From contig JAFRRT010000018.1 of assembly GCA_017427945.1 (NCBI GenBank), positions 1 to 59,390 on the forward strand: 59,390 nucleotides of DNA, in the 5' to 3' direction. Shown one piece after another: positions 1-8,152 of the stretch. Origin of the DNA: Muribaculaceae bacterium (GTDB lineage: Bacteria > Bacteroidota > Bacteroidia > Bacteroidales > Muribaculaceae). A program made the translations under genes and the position numbers. The notes under the pieces are model-generated. The model saw only the letters and a list, made by a program, of their open reading frames with translations. It searched no databases and had not been told where the DNA came from. Every line of letters begins with the position of its first letter. The first letter of the stretch is position 1.

Positions 1-40
1 CAGCGGCAATCAGGGCTGCTCTATCTTTGATACTGTTCAT
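1..40 (-). CDS. 5' end of a third citrate-lyase operon gene (probably citF, alpha subunit), truncated by the window edge
   Basis: Only the first 13 codons are present (MNSIKDRAALIAA), read leftwards from the ATG at 40-38. That ATG overlaps the TGA stop of citE in an ATGA arrangement (37-40), which implies translational coupling. In known citrate lyase operons citD and citE are followed by citF, the citrate:acetyl-ACP transferase subunit, so citF is the best guess. The visible residues are too few to confirm it and do not show a CitF hallmark. Another operon gene, such as a maturation factor, remains possible. Confidence 0.45.
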   Translation of the reverse strand, partial: MNSIKDRAALIAA

Positions 41-942
41 GCTAAGTCCTCCTTTGTCAAGATGCCCGACGCGATGGCCAGGTCGATGGTACGTTGTGCT
101 CTGATAACCACGGGGCGGTCAACCATCTTGCCGTTAACGGCAATAACGCCCGAGCCGCGTTTCTCGGCTTCCTTGATGGCGGCGATGATGGTCTTGGCCT
201 TCTCGATTTCCTTCTCCTTGGGAGCGAAAATCTCATTGACAACCTCGATTTGGCGAGGATTGATGATGGACTTGCCGTCAAATCCCATAGCCTTAATCAT
301 CTCAACCTCGCGACGGAAGGTATCCATGTCGTTCAGGTTGCTGAACACGGTGTCAAGGGCGTCGATGCCGGCAGCGCGGGCAGCCGTCACGATGCACTGA
401 CGAGCAAATAACAGCTCCATGCCAAAGTTGGGGGAGTCACCCGAGGTGCGCTGTGCCTTCAGGTTAGCGCAATAGTCCTCAGCGCCCAGGGCGATACCCA
501 TCATGCGCTTGCTGGCGGTGGCGATAGCATAGGCGTTGAGTGCGCCAAGCGTGCTCTCGATGGCGGCCATGATTTGGGTGCGGCCCACGCAGCCCAGCTC
601 GGTCTCCACCTTGATGATTTCCTCTTCGAGTTCCTTTACTTCCTCGGCAGTCTCGGTCTTGGGCATGCGGATGACGTGAACGCCAGCCTTTACCACTGCC
701 TCGACATCCTTCTTACCGTAAGGAGTATTCAGCGGATTGATACGTACCACCATTTCGGTGTTACCGTAGTCGATGGTCTTGAGTGCGTTGTGAACGAGCA
801 GACGCGCGGCATCCTTCTCGGCCATCGATACAGAGTCCTCAAGGTCAAGCATGATTGAGTCGGGACCGTAGATGTGGGCGTCGGCCATCATACCCGGATT
901 GTTACCGGGAACAAACATCATTGTTCTTCTGAGTCGTTGCAT
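37..942 (-). CDS. citE: Citrate lyase beta subunit (citryl-ACP lyase)
   Basis: CitE cleaves citryl-ACP into oxaloacetate and acetyl-ACP in the cytoplasmic citrate lyase complex of citrate fermentation. The 301-residue protein has the usual length and is a single HpcH/HpaI aldolase-type TIM barrel. It opens with RRTMMFVPGNNP and has the MLDLEDSV loop (31-38), VVRINP with Arg67, AAIEST with Glu129, and LGAEDY with Asp156; the last two acidic residues fit the Mg-binding pair of the family. It lies 38 bp after citD and overlaps the next gene by 4 bp, so the genes form one minus-strand operon. The homologous malyl-CoA or citramalyl-CoA lyases are the alternative, but the adjacent citD settles the call. 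Confidence 0.93.
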   Translation of the reverse strand: MQRLRRTMMFVPGNNPGMMADAHIYGPDSIMLDLEDSVSMAEKDAARLLVHNALKTIDYGNTEMVVRINPLNTPYGKKDVEAVVKAGVHVIRMPKTETAEEVKELEEEIIKVETELGCVGRTQIMAAIESTLGALNAYAIATASKRMMGIALGAEDYCANLKAQRTSGDSPNFGMELLFARQCIVTAARAAGIDALDTVFSNLNDMDTFRREVEMIKAMGFDGKSIINPRQIEVVNEIFAPKEKEIEKAKTIIAAIKEAEKRGSGVIAVNGKMVDRPVVIRAQRTIDLAIASGILTKEDLA

Positions 943-980
943 AACAATTTTCTCGTTTTAGATGGTTTTAAAGGTGTTAA

Positions 981-1262
981 TTAGTCGGCCCACACGTCTT
1001 TGCCGGTAGCGCGAACGGCGGCTGCCGTCACGCGGGCGCGGATGGTGCAGTCCAGGGCGCCCTTGTCCGTGGCTTTCACCTCGGCTTGGTCGATGCCCAG
1101 GCCCTGCAGGGTCTCGGTAATGACTTTCTTGATTTGGTCGCCAAACTGGTAGGCTACCGTGCTGTCAAGATCAATGTGCAGTCCAGCGTTGTCGTTGGGC
1201 GCAATCTGGATGAAAATGTCGCCGGATTCAAGCGTTCCGGCCATTGCCGTTTTGATCTCCAT
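981..1262 (-). CDS. citD: Citrate lyase gamma subunit (acyl carrier protein)
   Basis: CitD is the small acyl carrier of citrate lyase. It holds the 2'-(5''-phosphoribosyl)-3'-dephospho-CoA arm on which acetyl and citryl groups are exchanged. The 93-residue protein has the family length and the N-terminal signature TAMAGTLESGD; Ser13 corresponds to the prosthetic-group serine (Ser14 in E. coli). The central segment IDLDSTVAYQFGDQI is also typical. It is first in the operon, with a good promoter about 90 nt upstream. Genes for the ligase (citC) and prosthetic-group assembly (citX, citG) are not in the window and would have to lie beyond the left edge or elsewhere. Confidence 0.93.
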   Translation of the reverse strand: MEIKTAMAGTLESGDIFIQIAPNDNAGLHIDLDSTVAYQFGDQIKKVITETLQGLGIDQAEVKATDKGALDCTIRARVTAAAVRATGKDVWAD

Positions 1263-1352
1263 TTGTTAACTGAAAAACGTTTTTAAAATATTAATAAAAG
1301 TTTGCTGAATGTTGTCAATTAGTTAGTTGCTTTATTTCTCTCAAAAAGCGCT

Positions 1353-1382
1353 CAAAATTAGGTATTATTTTATTATTGGCAA
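1353..1382 (-). promoter_or_regulatory. Bacteroidota-type promoter for the citrate lyase operon
   Basis: Read on the minus strand there is a TTG (1382-1380), a 19-nt spacer, then TAATTTTG (1360-1353). This matches the Bacteroidota -33/-7 consensus TTG-N19..21-TAnnTTTG. It would give an untranslated leader of roughly 85 nt before citD. The surrounding 1263-1480 is AT-rich with no convincing gene. Confidence 0.6.
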
Positions 1383-1478
1383 AATATTTTCACTACCTTT
1401 TTTTAACACCTTTCTGGCCCTTTGAAACGGCTTATTTTTAGGCGGTTTGAAAACTATAGTTTTCATGTGCCAAAAATG

Positions 1479-1501
1479 AAAAAAGCGGCACTTTTTGCCG
1501 C
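1479..1501 (-). terminator. Intrinsic terminator after the acyltransferase gene
   Basis: On the minus strand a 6-bp GC stem (GCGGCA / TGCCGC, loop AAAAG) is followed immediately by six T. It lies about 57 nt past the stop of the minus-strand acyltransferase gene. A near-identical stem occurs at 57973-57989. Confidence 0.75.
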
Positions 1502-1557
1502 ATTAGCTTTCATTTTGTCATTTATATGCATTTTTCTCTTTTTCTGCAAAAAGGGCT

Positions 1558-2658
1558 TTATTTGGCATTGTTGTGGCCTTTATTGTCTGGCGTCAACAGG
1601 CGGGCTAGCGGCACCGTGTAGTAACGGTGAACTAACCATGACACGGCAAACAGCGCAGCTAAGTGTATCACGCAGTTAAGGACTGGATATTGCGCGATGC
1701 CGCATAGCACAAACAACGGCTTGAGCGTGAAATGCACACCCAGCTGCAGCAGGTAAACTTCGGCACTTACGGCAGCGAGTGTCGTCAGTGGCTTTACGCT
1801 CAGCGCACGCGAGATGGCACCGTCCTTACCGCTGGTGAAGAGGAATGCGCACAGCATGGTGGCAACCATCGGAAAAGAGGAGCAAAAGGCGCGGTAACAG
1901 TAGGCATGCAGATATTTCTTGCATAAGGGGTAAAGTGCTATCGTCAGGACGATGGCGCCCGCTTCAATCAGCGTGGCACGGCTCGGCGTGAGTCTTGCCT
2001 TGTGCCTGTTCCACCAGGCCGACTGGCTCAGGTTGTAAAGGATGATGCCGGCCGAGAAGTCCAGCAGGCGCAGGGGCGGGAACTCGTTCAGGTGATAGGC
2101 GTTGAACCAGATGCCGCCGCTCGGGATGTCATGGGTAAAGCCTCCCACAAACTCCAGTACCAGCAGCATTATCAACAGCACCAGTTGCCACATCAGCGGG
2201 ATGCGTCGCCAAAAGCGCACAACAACGGGAGCAAGGATATACAGGAAGAACAGGGCGCAGAAGAACCATGCCACAGCGTTGTAGCCAAAGTAATAGCCGG
2301 CATAGGGAATCCACGGGCTGAGCAACGTGAGGTGCGCCGCTACAATTTTCAGGTTAAGGGTTTGGATGTCTCCCATCTGGAAACCGCTGTAGATGCACAG
2401 GGCCAACGCCAGCACATAGACGGGATAAATCTTGGCGAGCTTGGTCCACAGGAAGTGCAGGTGGTCTTTCATCCCGTAGGTGCTGTCAAACCTGTTACGG
2501 CGTGCAGTGAAGAAGCCACAGTAGGCAAAGCAAAAGTTCGCACAGCTGTTGATCAGGAAGATGGAGTCCTTGATCCAAAAGTGCCCCATGACAATCGTGA
2601 CGATGGCGATAATCTGCAGGGTGCCCAACGGCTTGAGATATGGCAGCTTCTCGGTCAT
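1558..2658 (-). CDS. Acyltransferase 3 family membrane protein (probable O-acyltransferase)
   Basis: This 366-residue integral inner-membrane protein is built of about ten hydrophobic segments, such as LQIIAIVTIVMGHFW near the N terminus and ATMLCAFLFTSG near 275. Its early membrane helix carries a His (GHFWIKD), as in acyltransferase_3 (PF01757) proteins, which typically transfer acetyl or other acyl groups to sugars of surface glycans. The acceptor cannot be deduced because no glycan cluster surrounds it. Its start overlaps the stop of the Vsr gene by 4 bp (ATGA, 2655-2658), so it is translationally coupled to a DNA-repair gene, an odd pairing. A terminator follows at 1479-1501. Confidence 0.75.
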   Translation of the reverse strand: MTEKLPYLKPLGTLQIIAIVTIVMGHFWIKDSIFLINSCANFCFAYCGFFTARRNRFDSTYGMKDHLHFLWTKLAKIYPVYVLALALCIYSGFQMGDIQTLNLKIVAAHLTLLSPWIPYAGYYFGYNAVAWFFCALFFLYILAPVVVRFWRRIPLMWQLVLLIMLLVLEFVGGFTHDIPSGGIWFNAYHLNEFPPLRLLDFSAGIILYNLSQSAWWNRHKARLTPSRATLIEAGAIVLTIALYPLCKKYLHAYCYRAFCSSFPMVATMLCAFLFTSGKDGAISRALSVKPLTTLAAVSAEVYLLQLGVHFTLKPLFVLCGIAQYPVLNCVIHLAALFAVSWLVHRYYTVPLARLLTPDNKGHNNAK

Positions 2659-3200
2659 GACGATTGTTGTGCGTTTTGGGAAGACGGCGCGGTGTTATAG
2701 GATACCGATGATTCGGCTGCAAGAGGGATATTGGCATCCTCCTCGGGCATGGCGTAGCGCTTGGGAACGGCTTTGTTGGCGCTCAAGACGATGCGGCTCA
2801 GCTGTAGTTCCAGCTCCCGCAGCGTCTCTTGCCGGTGCTTGGCATTGAGTTGACATTCCCATACCACCAGCACATGCCATCCCGCGGCCTGCAGCAGTGC
2901 CTGGTTGCGGGCATCGCGTTCGCGGTTCCGTTCGATTTTCTCCTGCCAAAAGCGGGCATTGGTCGTGGGACGCTGCTTCTGGCATTCATGTCCGTGCCAA
3001 AAGCAGCCGTTCACGAAGATGGCCGTGCGCCACTTGCGCATCACGATGTCGGGACGGCCCGGCAACGTCTTGACATATAGCCTGTAGCGGAAACCCTGAT
3101 GCCACAGCCACCGGCGCACCACCAGCTCGGGCTTGGTGTCGCGACCCCTGATGCGGCTCATGCAACGATGCCGCTGCTCCCGTGTCATCTTATCCGCCAT
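2655..3200 (-). CDS. vsr: Very short patch repair (Vsr) DNA mismatch endonuclease
   Basis: Vsr nicks DNA 5' to T:G mismatches that arise when 5-methylcytosine deaminates. Over its first about 120 residues the 181-residue protein aligns well with E. coli Vsr: LPGRPD contains the catalytic Asp51, IFVNGCFWHGHEC contains His69, and the zinc ligands Cys66, His71, Cys73 and Cys116 are present. The position of E. coli His64 is Asn (N64), and Thr63 is Val. A tail of about 60 residues beyond the conserved core is not recognised. No cytosine methyltransferase is nearby, so it is an orphan. The -7 element ends only 8 bp before the ATG, so the mRNA would be leaderless, or translation starts at the Met at 3188. 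Confidence 0.9.
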   Translation of the reverse strand: MADKMTREQRHRCMSRIRGRDTKPELVVRRWLWHQGFRYRLYVKTLPGRPDIVMRKWRTAIFVNGCFWHGHECQKQRPTTNARFWQEKIERNRERDARNQALLQAAGWHVLVVWECQLNAKHRQETLRELELQLSRIVLSANKAVPKRYAMPEEDANIPLAAESSVSYNTAPSSQNAQQSS

Positions 3201-3207
3201 ATCCGCG

Positions 3208-3238
3208 CAAAGTTACCACTTTTGTATCACCTTCACAA
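3208..3238 (-). promoter_or_regulatory. Bacteroidota-type promoter for vsr
   Basis: Minus strand: TTG (3238-3236), a 20-nt spacer and TAACTTTG (3215-3208), a perfect consensus match. Transcription would begin at about 3200-3202, almost exactly at the annotated vsr ATG, implying a leaderless transcript. Confidence 0.7.
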
Positions 3239-3254
3239 AAAAATAATATTCCTG

Positions 3255-3286
3255 TTAGGTGGTGTGGGGAAAAAGTTGTATCTTTA
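3255..3286 (+). promoter_or_regulatory. Candidate promoter for holB
   Basis: TTA (3255-3257), a 21-nt spacer and TATCTTTA (3279-3286): one mismatch to consensus in each element. It lies 60 nt before the holB start and diverges from the vsr promoter. Confidence 0.45.
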
Positions 3287-3346
3287 CACTCCGAAAAAGG
3301 TTTTAGGTATTAGGCTTTAGGAAGACCATCAACAATAAGAAATAAC

Positions 3347-4468
3347 ATGAAATTCAGTGAAGTGATAGGCAACGAGCAGGCTATCGGGCAGATACGGCGG
3401 ATGATTGATGCCGACAGGCTGCCTCATGCGCTGCTGCTCTACGGCGAACAGGGTGTGCCCAAGTTGGCGCTGGCGACGGCTGCGGCGCAGTATCTGCACT
3501 GTCGTAACCATGTGGACGGCGACTCGTGCGGCGTGTGCCCTATGTGCCGCCAGCATCAGAGTTTCAACCAGGTGGATACCCACTACAGCTTCCCCTTCAC
3601 CGACCGCAAGGGCGCCGGCTGCGTGAGTGATGACTACATCGACGAGTGGCGGGAGTTCATCAGGGATTATCCCGTCGAGGACTATCAGGCTTGGCTGTCG
3701 TTGCTCAAGAACGAGAACAAGCAGCCGCAAATCTATGTGCGTGAGGCCGATAATATCATCCGCAAGATGACTTTGAGCGCCTATACCGCCAAGTATAAGG
3801 TCTTGGTGATGTGGCTCCCCGAGAAACTGAACGAAGATGCCGCCAACAAACTCCTGAAACTCATCGAAGAGCCCTATGATGACTGCAAATTCATCCTCGT
3901 GAGCGAGAACGAAAAGGGCATCTTGGGCACCATCTTATCGCGTTGTCAGCGCATCGAACTGCGCAAGCCCTCGACCGACATGGTGGCGCACTACCTGTGC
4001 GACCGTTACGGCATGGACATGCAGGACGCCTTGGCCCTGGCATCGCCTGCCGACGGCAACGTCACCCTGGCAGAGCGCATGGTGCAGACGGGCAGCGAGT
4101 TCCATGAGTTCCGTGAGCGTTTCATCGAGCTGATGCGCCTTTCTTACCAACGCGACCTCGCGAAACTCAAAGGATGGAGTGAGGTTGTGGCCGACATGAA
4201 GCGCGAGAAGGCCCGCCGTTTTCTGGACTATGCCGTGCGACAGGTGAGGGAGAACTTCATTTACAACCTTCACAACCCCGCACTCAATTACCTCACCCGC
4301 GAGGAAGAGGCGTTTTCCACCCGTTTCTCGCCTTTTATCAACGAGCGCAACGTGGAGAACATCACCGCCGAGTTGCAGCGTGCCGGTGCCGACATCGCAG
4401 GCAACGGTAACGCCAAGCTGGTTCTCTTTGACCTCACGATACACCTTTCCATGCTCATCAGGCTCTAA
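3347..4468 (+). CDS. holB: DNA polymerase III subunit delta-prime (clamp-loader ATPase-like)
   Basis: This is a clamp-loader AAA+ subunit that helps load the sliding clamp during chromosome replication. The 373-residue protein opens with a replication-factor-C-like segment (FSEVIGNEQAIGQIRRMI), then a P-loop-like GEQGVPK at 33-39 that is degenerate, as in non-hydrolysing delta-prime subunits. A zinc module follows with Cys52, Cys61, Cys64 and Cys67. ANKLLKLIEEP and ILSRCQRI are the usual sensor and SRC motifs. It starts an apparent two-gene operon with the nuclease gene that begins 23 bp later. The stop codon lies inside a short heptamer repeat (4464-4484). A dnaX paralogue is unlikely because the Walker A motif is degenerate. 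Confidence 0.85.
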   Translation: MKFSEVIGNEQAIGQIRRMIDADRLPHALLLYGEQGVPKLALATAAAQYLHCRNHVDGDSCGVCPMCRQHQSFNQVDTHYSFPFTDRKGAGCVSDDYIDEWREFIRDYPVEDYQAWLSLLKNENKQPQIYVREADNIIRKMTLSAYTAKYKVLVMWLPEKLNEDAANKLLKLIEEPYDDCKFILVSENEKGILGTILSRCQRIELRKPSTDMVAHYLCDRYGMDMQDALALASPADGNVTLAERMVQTGSEFHEFRERFIELMRLSYQRDLAKLKGWSEVVADMKREKARRFLDYAVRQVRENFIYNLHNPALNYLTREEEAFSTRFSPFINERNVENITAELQRAGADIAGNGNAKLVLFDLTIHLSMLIRL

Positions 4469-4484
4469 ACGTTAAACTCTAAAC
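4464..4484 (+). repeat. Three tandem heptamers of the intergenic NNTAAAC family
   Basis: TCTAAAC, GTTAAAC and TCTAAAC are followed by TGTG. The first unit contains the TAA stop of holB. Related arrays occur at 8097-8124 and 50822-50842 in the same orientation and also end in TG. Confidence 0.6.
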
Positions 4485-4491
4485 TGTGATA

Positions 4492-7400
4492 ATGACTCCT
4501 TTCCTGCATCAGGTCGCCAAATATTATCTTGAGGTGCAAGGCCTTGAGGATTACTGCTTTGTGTTTCCTAACCGTCGCAGCGGACAGTTTTTTGCCCACT
4601 ACCTGCAACAGCTGTTGACTGCCGCCGACGCCAAACCTCATCTCATGCCTCGCGTGACCTCGATCAACGACTTGGTTGCTGAGCTGACCGACACCACCGT
4701 CGCTACCGATATCGAGATGGTTTTTGCCCTCTACGACGCCTATTGCAGCGCTATGGGCGACAGGGCACAGGAGTTTGACAAGTTCATCTATTGGGCGCAG
4801 CTCATCATCAGCGATTTCAATGACATTGACCGCTCTCTTGCCGATGCGGGGAGCATCTACCGTAATCTTGACGACCTGCACGGGCTGAGTGCCAATTATC
4901 TCTCCCCCGAGGTCCAGAAAAAGGTGAATGAAATATTCGGCGACAGCCTGTTCACAGCCTTCTTCGACACCAGTGCCGATGCGGCCTTGTGGCAACAACG
5001 GGGCGAAAAGCCCCATGATGGGGACAACCGTGTCAAGGAGGAATTTATGAGTTTGTGGAATGCTCTGGAGACCATCTACACACGTTACCACGAGGCGCTG
5101 CAGCAAAAAGATGTCGTCTCGCCAGGCCGTCAGCTGCGGTTGGCTGCCGACGGCGGCAAGAGGGAACTGCCTTACAGCAGGATGGTCTTTGTTGGATTTG
5201 GCGTGTTGTCTGTGGCCGAAGTGAAGCTGTTTGACTTCTTCCAAAAGGAAGGTAGGGCCGACTTCTGGTGGGACAATGCGGGCATCGATGCGATGCTCAA
5301 TAAGGCGCCTTTTGACCCGGGGGCATTGCTCATCGACGGCTATTGCAAACGCTTCAATGCCAAGCCAGTAGAACCAGTGGATATTGATAAACGGGCCATT
5401 CGGGTGCTCTCTGTGCCGTCCAATGTGGCGCAAGCCAAACAGGCCGTTGACGAGGTGCACCGCATGTGTGAAGGGCAAGATGCCCCCGGCATCGACACGG
5501 CCATCGTCCTGCCCGACGAGGGCCTGCTTGTGCCGCTGCTGCACTCGATGCATGGCATCTCACAGCTGAATGTGACGCTGGGTTATCCCCTGCAGAGTTC
5601 GGGCATCGTCTCGCTGATGCATATCGTTGCGAGGATGCATCACCAGGCAAGCAAGGATTTTGGCGCCCGGACGTACTATCGCGAGGATGTCAACGATATC
5701 CTGTCGCATCCGCTCATCAAGACCTATTTCACCGATGAGGCGTTAAAGATGTCGGCCGAACTGGCGCGCACCAACCGTTTCAATGTGCCGGCCAGCGAGT
5801 TTGAGGGCCTGGGCTTTGCCGCATTGTTCGCTGTAGCCATCGACAGCGAGAAAGACGGTGATGGTCGTGAGCAGCAAATGGACTACCTCAACAATCTGTT
5901 GAGTTTCTGTAACTTGCTGATGGTCAAGATGAAATCGGTCGAGGAGACTGTGCCTGATGATGAAGAAGACAATGCCGTCACCATGCCGTTGCAGCAGGCT
6001 TTCTTGACCATGTACATCGACGTGCTCAACCAGCTCAAGCTGTCATTGTCCCAGTGCGGTCAGAACATCCAACAAAACACGGTCTTTTACCTGATTGACC
6101 GCCTCACGGCTGCAGCTATCGTCCCGTTCACTGGTGAGCCCTTACAGGGCATGCAGGTCATGGGACTGCTGGAGACGCGCAGCCTGGATTTCAAGAACCT
6201 TGTCATCTTGTCAATGAATGAGCGTGTGTTCCCCAGGGGACGCAGTATCAATTCGTTCATTCCCAACTACATACGTCGCGCCAATGGTATGTCCACCATC
6301 GAGCAGCAAGAGGCCATTGTCTCCTTCAATTTCTATCGCCTATTGAACCGTGCTGACCATGTCTCACTCATCTATGACTCGAGTGCGCAAAAGATGGGCT
6401 CCAGCGAGCCCTCGCGATACATCAACCAGCTCGAGAAGATCTATGGCCTGCAGCCCGAGCATGTCGAGGCAGAGCTCAAAATCAAGACCTCGGCGCCCAT
6501 CTCTATTACTGTTCCCAACGACCTGAACTTGCGCGACCGTTTTACCGGCGACGTGGAGAACGGCGGTAAGAGCCTGTCGGCCAGCGCCATCAACAAGTAT
6601 ATCAATTGCCCGCTGCAGTATTACCTGCATTATGTCCAGGATTTGAACGACGACAACGAGTTGAGCGACTTCATGGACTACGGCACCTTTGGTACCATCA
6701 TCCACGACACACTGGGCGAGTGTTACGACAATCCCCAGGTGCAGGAACGGGGCGGATTGATTGACAAGCAGTACCTTGAGTTTTTCAAGAAAAGCAGGCT
6801 CGAGAATGTTGTTGTGCGCAACATCAAGAAAACCTATCTGCATGTGCCCGAAGAAAAGCTCGAGAGCGACACGGAGCCCCTGAGAGGCGAAGCCTTCATG
6901 CTCATCGACACCATCAAGAGTTATGTGAGCTTCGTCCTTGATTATGATATGGAACTGATTGACAATCAGGGAGATTTTAAGGTGCTGGAATGTGAAAAGA
7001 CACATAGGCTCCAACAGCTGGAGATAGGGTGCGAGAAATTCAATTTCACCTATAAACCTGACCGCATCGATTGCTTGAAAGACGACACCGTGCGCATCGT
7101 GGACTACAAAACGGGAAAGGACGAAACGACCTTCTCAAAACTGGATGATTTGTTCAAGAGCGACATGGACAAGCGACGCAAGGCCATCTTGCAGCTTTTC
7201 CTTTACAGTTATGCCTATTTGAAAGAATTTCCTGAGGTGAAAAGCGTGATGCCTGTCATCTACAAACTCTCGTCGATGAAGGACAGTGGTGTGATGCTGA
7301 AGGCTGGGCGAGGCGTTGCCGGCACGCAATATGTGTTCGGGATGGATGATGATGTGGCTCAAGAGTTTATGGGCCTGATGGGGGCGACTGTCAAGGCGCT

Positions 7401-7506
7401 CTATGACGATGACTTTAACCAGGCTCTCGAGAATCCCAAGTCGGGCTGTTGCAACTATTGCAGGTTCATCGACTTCTGCCGCCGCACACCCAAGAAATCC
7501 AAGTGA
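4492..7506 (+). CDS. AddB-like PD-(D/E)XK nuclease family protein
   Basis: This large protein (about 1004 residues) resembles the AddB/RexB subunit of bacterial double-strand-break resection complexes. It begins with an inactive helicase-like N terminus (CFVFPNRRSGQFFAHYL), has conserved helicase-region blocks (LLETRSLDFKNLVILSMNE), and ends in a RecB-type nuclease domain with VRIVDYKTGK. A probable Fe-S cluster is formed by one Cys before the nuclease (INCPLQYYLHY) and three at the C terminus (CNYCRFIDFC). The reading frame opens at a GTG (4486), but the ATG at 4492 is preferred. It sits just after holB. No UvrD-type AddA partner is adjacent, so the helicase subunit must be encoded elsewhere. 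Confidence 0.82.
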   Translation: MTPFLHQVAKYYLEVQGLEDYCFVFPNRRSGQFFAHYLQQLLTAADAKPHLMPRVTSINDLVAELTDTTVATDIEMVFALYDAYCSAMGDRAQEFDKFIYWAQLIISDFNDIDRSLADAGSIYRNLDDLHGLSANYLSPEVQKKVNEIFGDSLFTAFFDTSADAALWQQRGEKPHDGDNRVKEEFMSLWNALETIYTRYHEALQQKDVVSPGRQLRLAADGGKRELPYSRMVFVGFGVLSVAEVKLFDFFQKEGRADFWWDNAGIDAMLNKAPFDPGALLIDGYCKRFNAKPVEPVDIDKRAIRVLSVPSNVAQAKQAVDEVHRMCEGQDAPGIDTAIVLPDEGLLVPLLHSMHGISQLNVTLGYPLQSSGIVSLMHIVARMHHQASKDFGARTYYREDVNDILSHPLIKTYFTDEALKMSAELARTNRFNVPASEFEGLGFAALFAVAIDSEKDGDGREQQMDYLNNLLSFCNLLMVKMKSVEETVPDDEEDNAVTMPLQQAFLTMYIDVLNQLKLSLSQCGQNIQQNTVFYLIDRLTAAAIVPFTGEPLQGMQVMGLLETRSLDFKNLVILSMNERVFPRGRSINSFIPNYIRRANGMSTIEQQEAIVSFNFYRLLNRADHVSLIYDSSAQKMGSSEPSRYINQLEKIYGLQPEHVEAELKIKTSAPISITVPNDLNLRDRFTGDVENGGKSLSASAINKYINCPLQYYLHYVQDLNDDNELSDFMDYGTFGTIIHDTLGECYDNPQVQERGGLIDKQYLEFFKKSRLENVVVRNIKKTYLHVPEEKLESDTEPLRGEAFMLIDTIKSYVSFVLDYDMELIDNQGDFKVLECEKTHRLQQLEIGCEKFNFTYKPDRIDCLKDDTVRIVDYKTGKDETTFSKLDDLFKSDMDKRRKAILQLFLYSYAYLKEFPEVKSVMPVIYKLSSMKDSGVMLKAGRGVAGTQYVFGMDDDVAQEFMGLMGATVKALYDDDFNQALENPKSGCCNYCRFIDFCRRTPKKSK

Positions 7507-7531
7507 TTTTGACGGTTTTCAGTAAAAAAAA

Positions 7532-7561
7532 GACAGTGCCGGTCTTTCGAGCGGCACTGTC
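7532..7561. terminator. Bidirectional terminator between convergent genes
   Basis: A perfect 10-bp stem (GACAGTGCCG / CGGCACTGTC) with a 10-nt loop is flanked by an A-run on the left (7524-7531) and a T-rich run on the right. It can therefore stop transcription both ways. It overlaps the stop codon of the S4-domain gene. Confidence 0.85.
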
Positions 7562-8075
7562 AATCTTTCTTTTTCTTTTGTTGGCGGGCGATTTCCTCGT
7601 TCAGGCGCTCCTCGTCCTCCTGGGTCCACAGGGGATTGTCCTCCTCGTCCCAGTCAAAGGCGTCGTCCAGAGGCATTGCGGGCTCGTCAAAGCCGAAGAA
7701 TGCATCGTCGGTGAAGTCCTGCAATTCGCGGCCCTCTTTCTTGGTGGGACGGCCCAAGCCGCGCTGACGGTTGACAAAACCGTCGATTTTCACCATCTCC
7801 AGCAGTCGCAGCTGGTCGGGGCTGGTCACGTTTTTCAGGTATTGCGGTACCAGCTTGGCTCCCACTCGGTTGTTGAGCACCCCAATGACTTCAAACGAGT
7901 AGGTCACGGGCGGCTTGCGCACGTCGATACGGTCACCCACCTTGATGGGGTGTGACGGCTTGACGGTCATACCGCCGATGGTGACACGTCCCAGTTTGCA
8001 GGCGTTGGTGGCGATGGTACGGGTCTTGAACACGCGCGTGGCCCAAAGCCACTTGTCAATCCTCACTTCTTTCAT
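7560..8075 (-). CDS. S4-domain RNA-binding protein (Hsp15/HslR-like)
   Basis: The protein has 171 residues. Residues 1-60 form an S4 RNA-binding domain (VRIDKWLWATRVFKTRT, then VTIGGMTVKPSHPIKVGDRIDV), the signature of the Hsp15 family, which in E. coli binds stalled 50S subunits carrying nascent chains. The segment GLGRPTKKEGRELQDF near 125-142 is conserved in the family. The tail is strongly acidic and then lysine-rich (QQKKKKD). It is last in the minus-strand order rplY-pth-this gene, consistent with a ribosome-quality role, and ends inside a bidirectional terminator. The exact function in Bacteroidota is not established from sequence alone. Confidence 0.8.
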   Translation of the reverse strand: MKEVRIDKWLWATRVFKTRTIATNACKLGRVTIGGMTVKPSHPIKVGDRIDVRKPPVTYSFEVIGVLNNRVGAKLVPQYLKNVTSPDQLRLLEMVKIDGFVNRQRGLGRPTKKEGRELQDFTDDAFFGFDEPAMPLDDAFDWDEEDNPLWTQEDEERLNEEIARQQKKKKD

Positions 8076-8096
8076 GTCAGTATGTCGAAAAAAGCC

Positions 8097-8124
8097 TTTA
8101 AACTCTAAACCCTAAACTTTAAAC
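8097..8124 (+). repeat. Four tandem heptamers of the intergenic NNTAAAC family
   Basis: The units are TTTAAAC, TCTAAAC, CCTAAAC and TTTAAAC, followed by TGTGAC. They lie in the 77-bp gap between pth and the S4-domain gene. This is the longest of three arrays in the window and has an exact 7-bp period. Confidence 0.7.
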
Positions 8125-8152
8125 TGTGACTTAAGTGACATAGTCATTTAAG

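Noticed and set aside
1422-1679. Small plus-strand frame with a hydrophobic stretch
   Set aside because: It crosses the terminator at 1479-1501 and the 3' end of the acyltransferase gene, and has no promoter or family match.
4465-5553. 362-codon minus-strand open frame opposite the AddB-like gene
   Set aside because: Shadow of a real gene; no recognisable motif.
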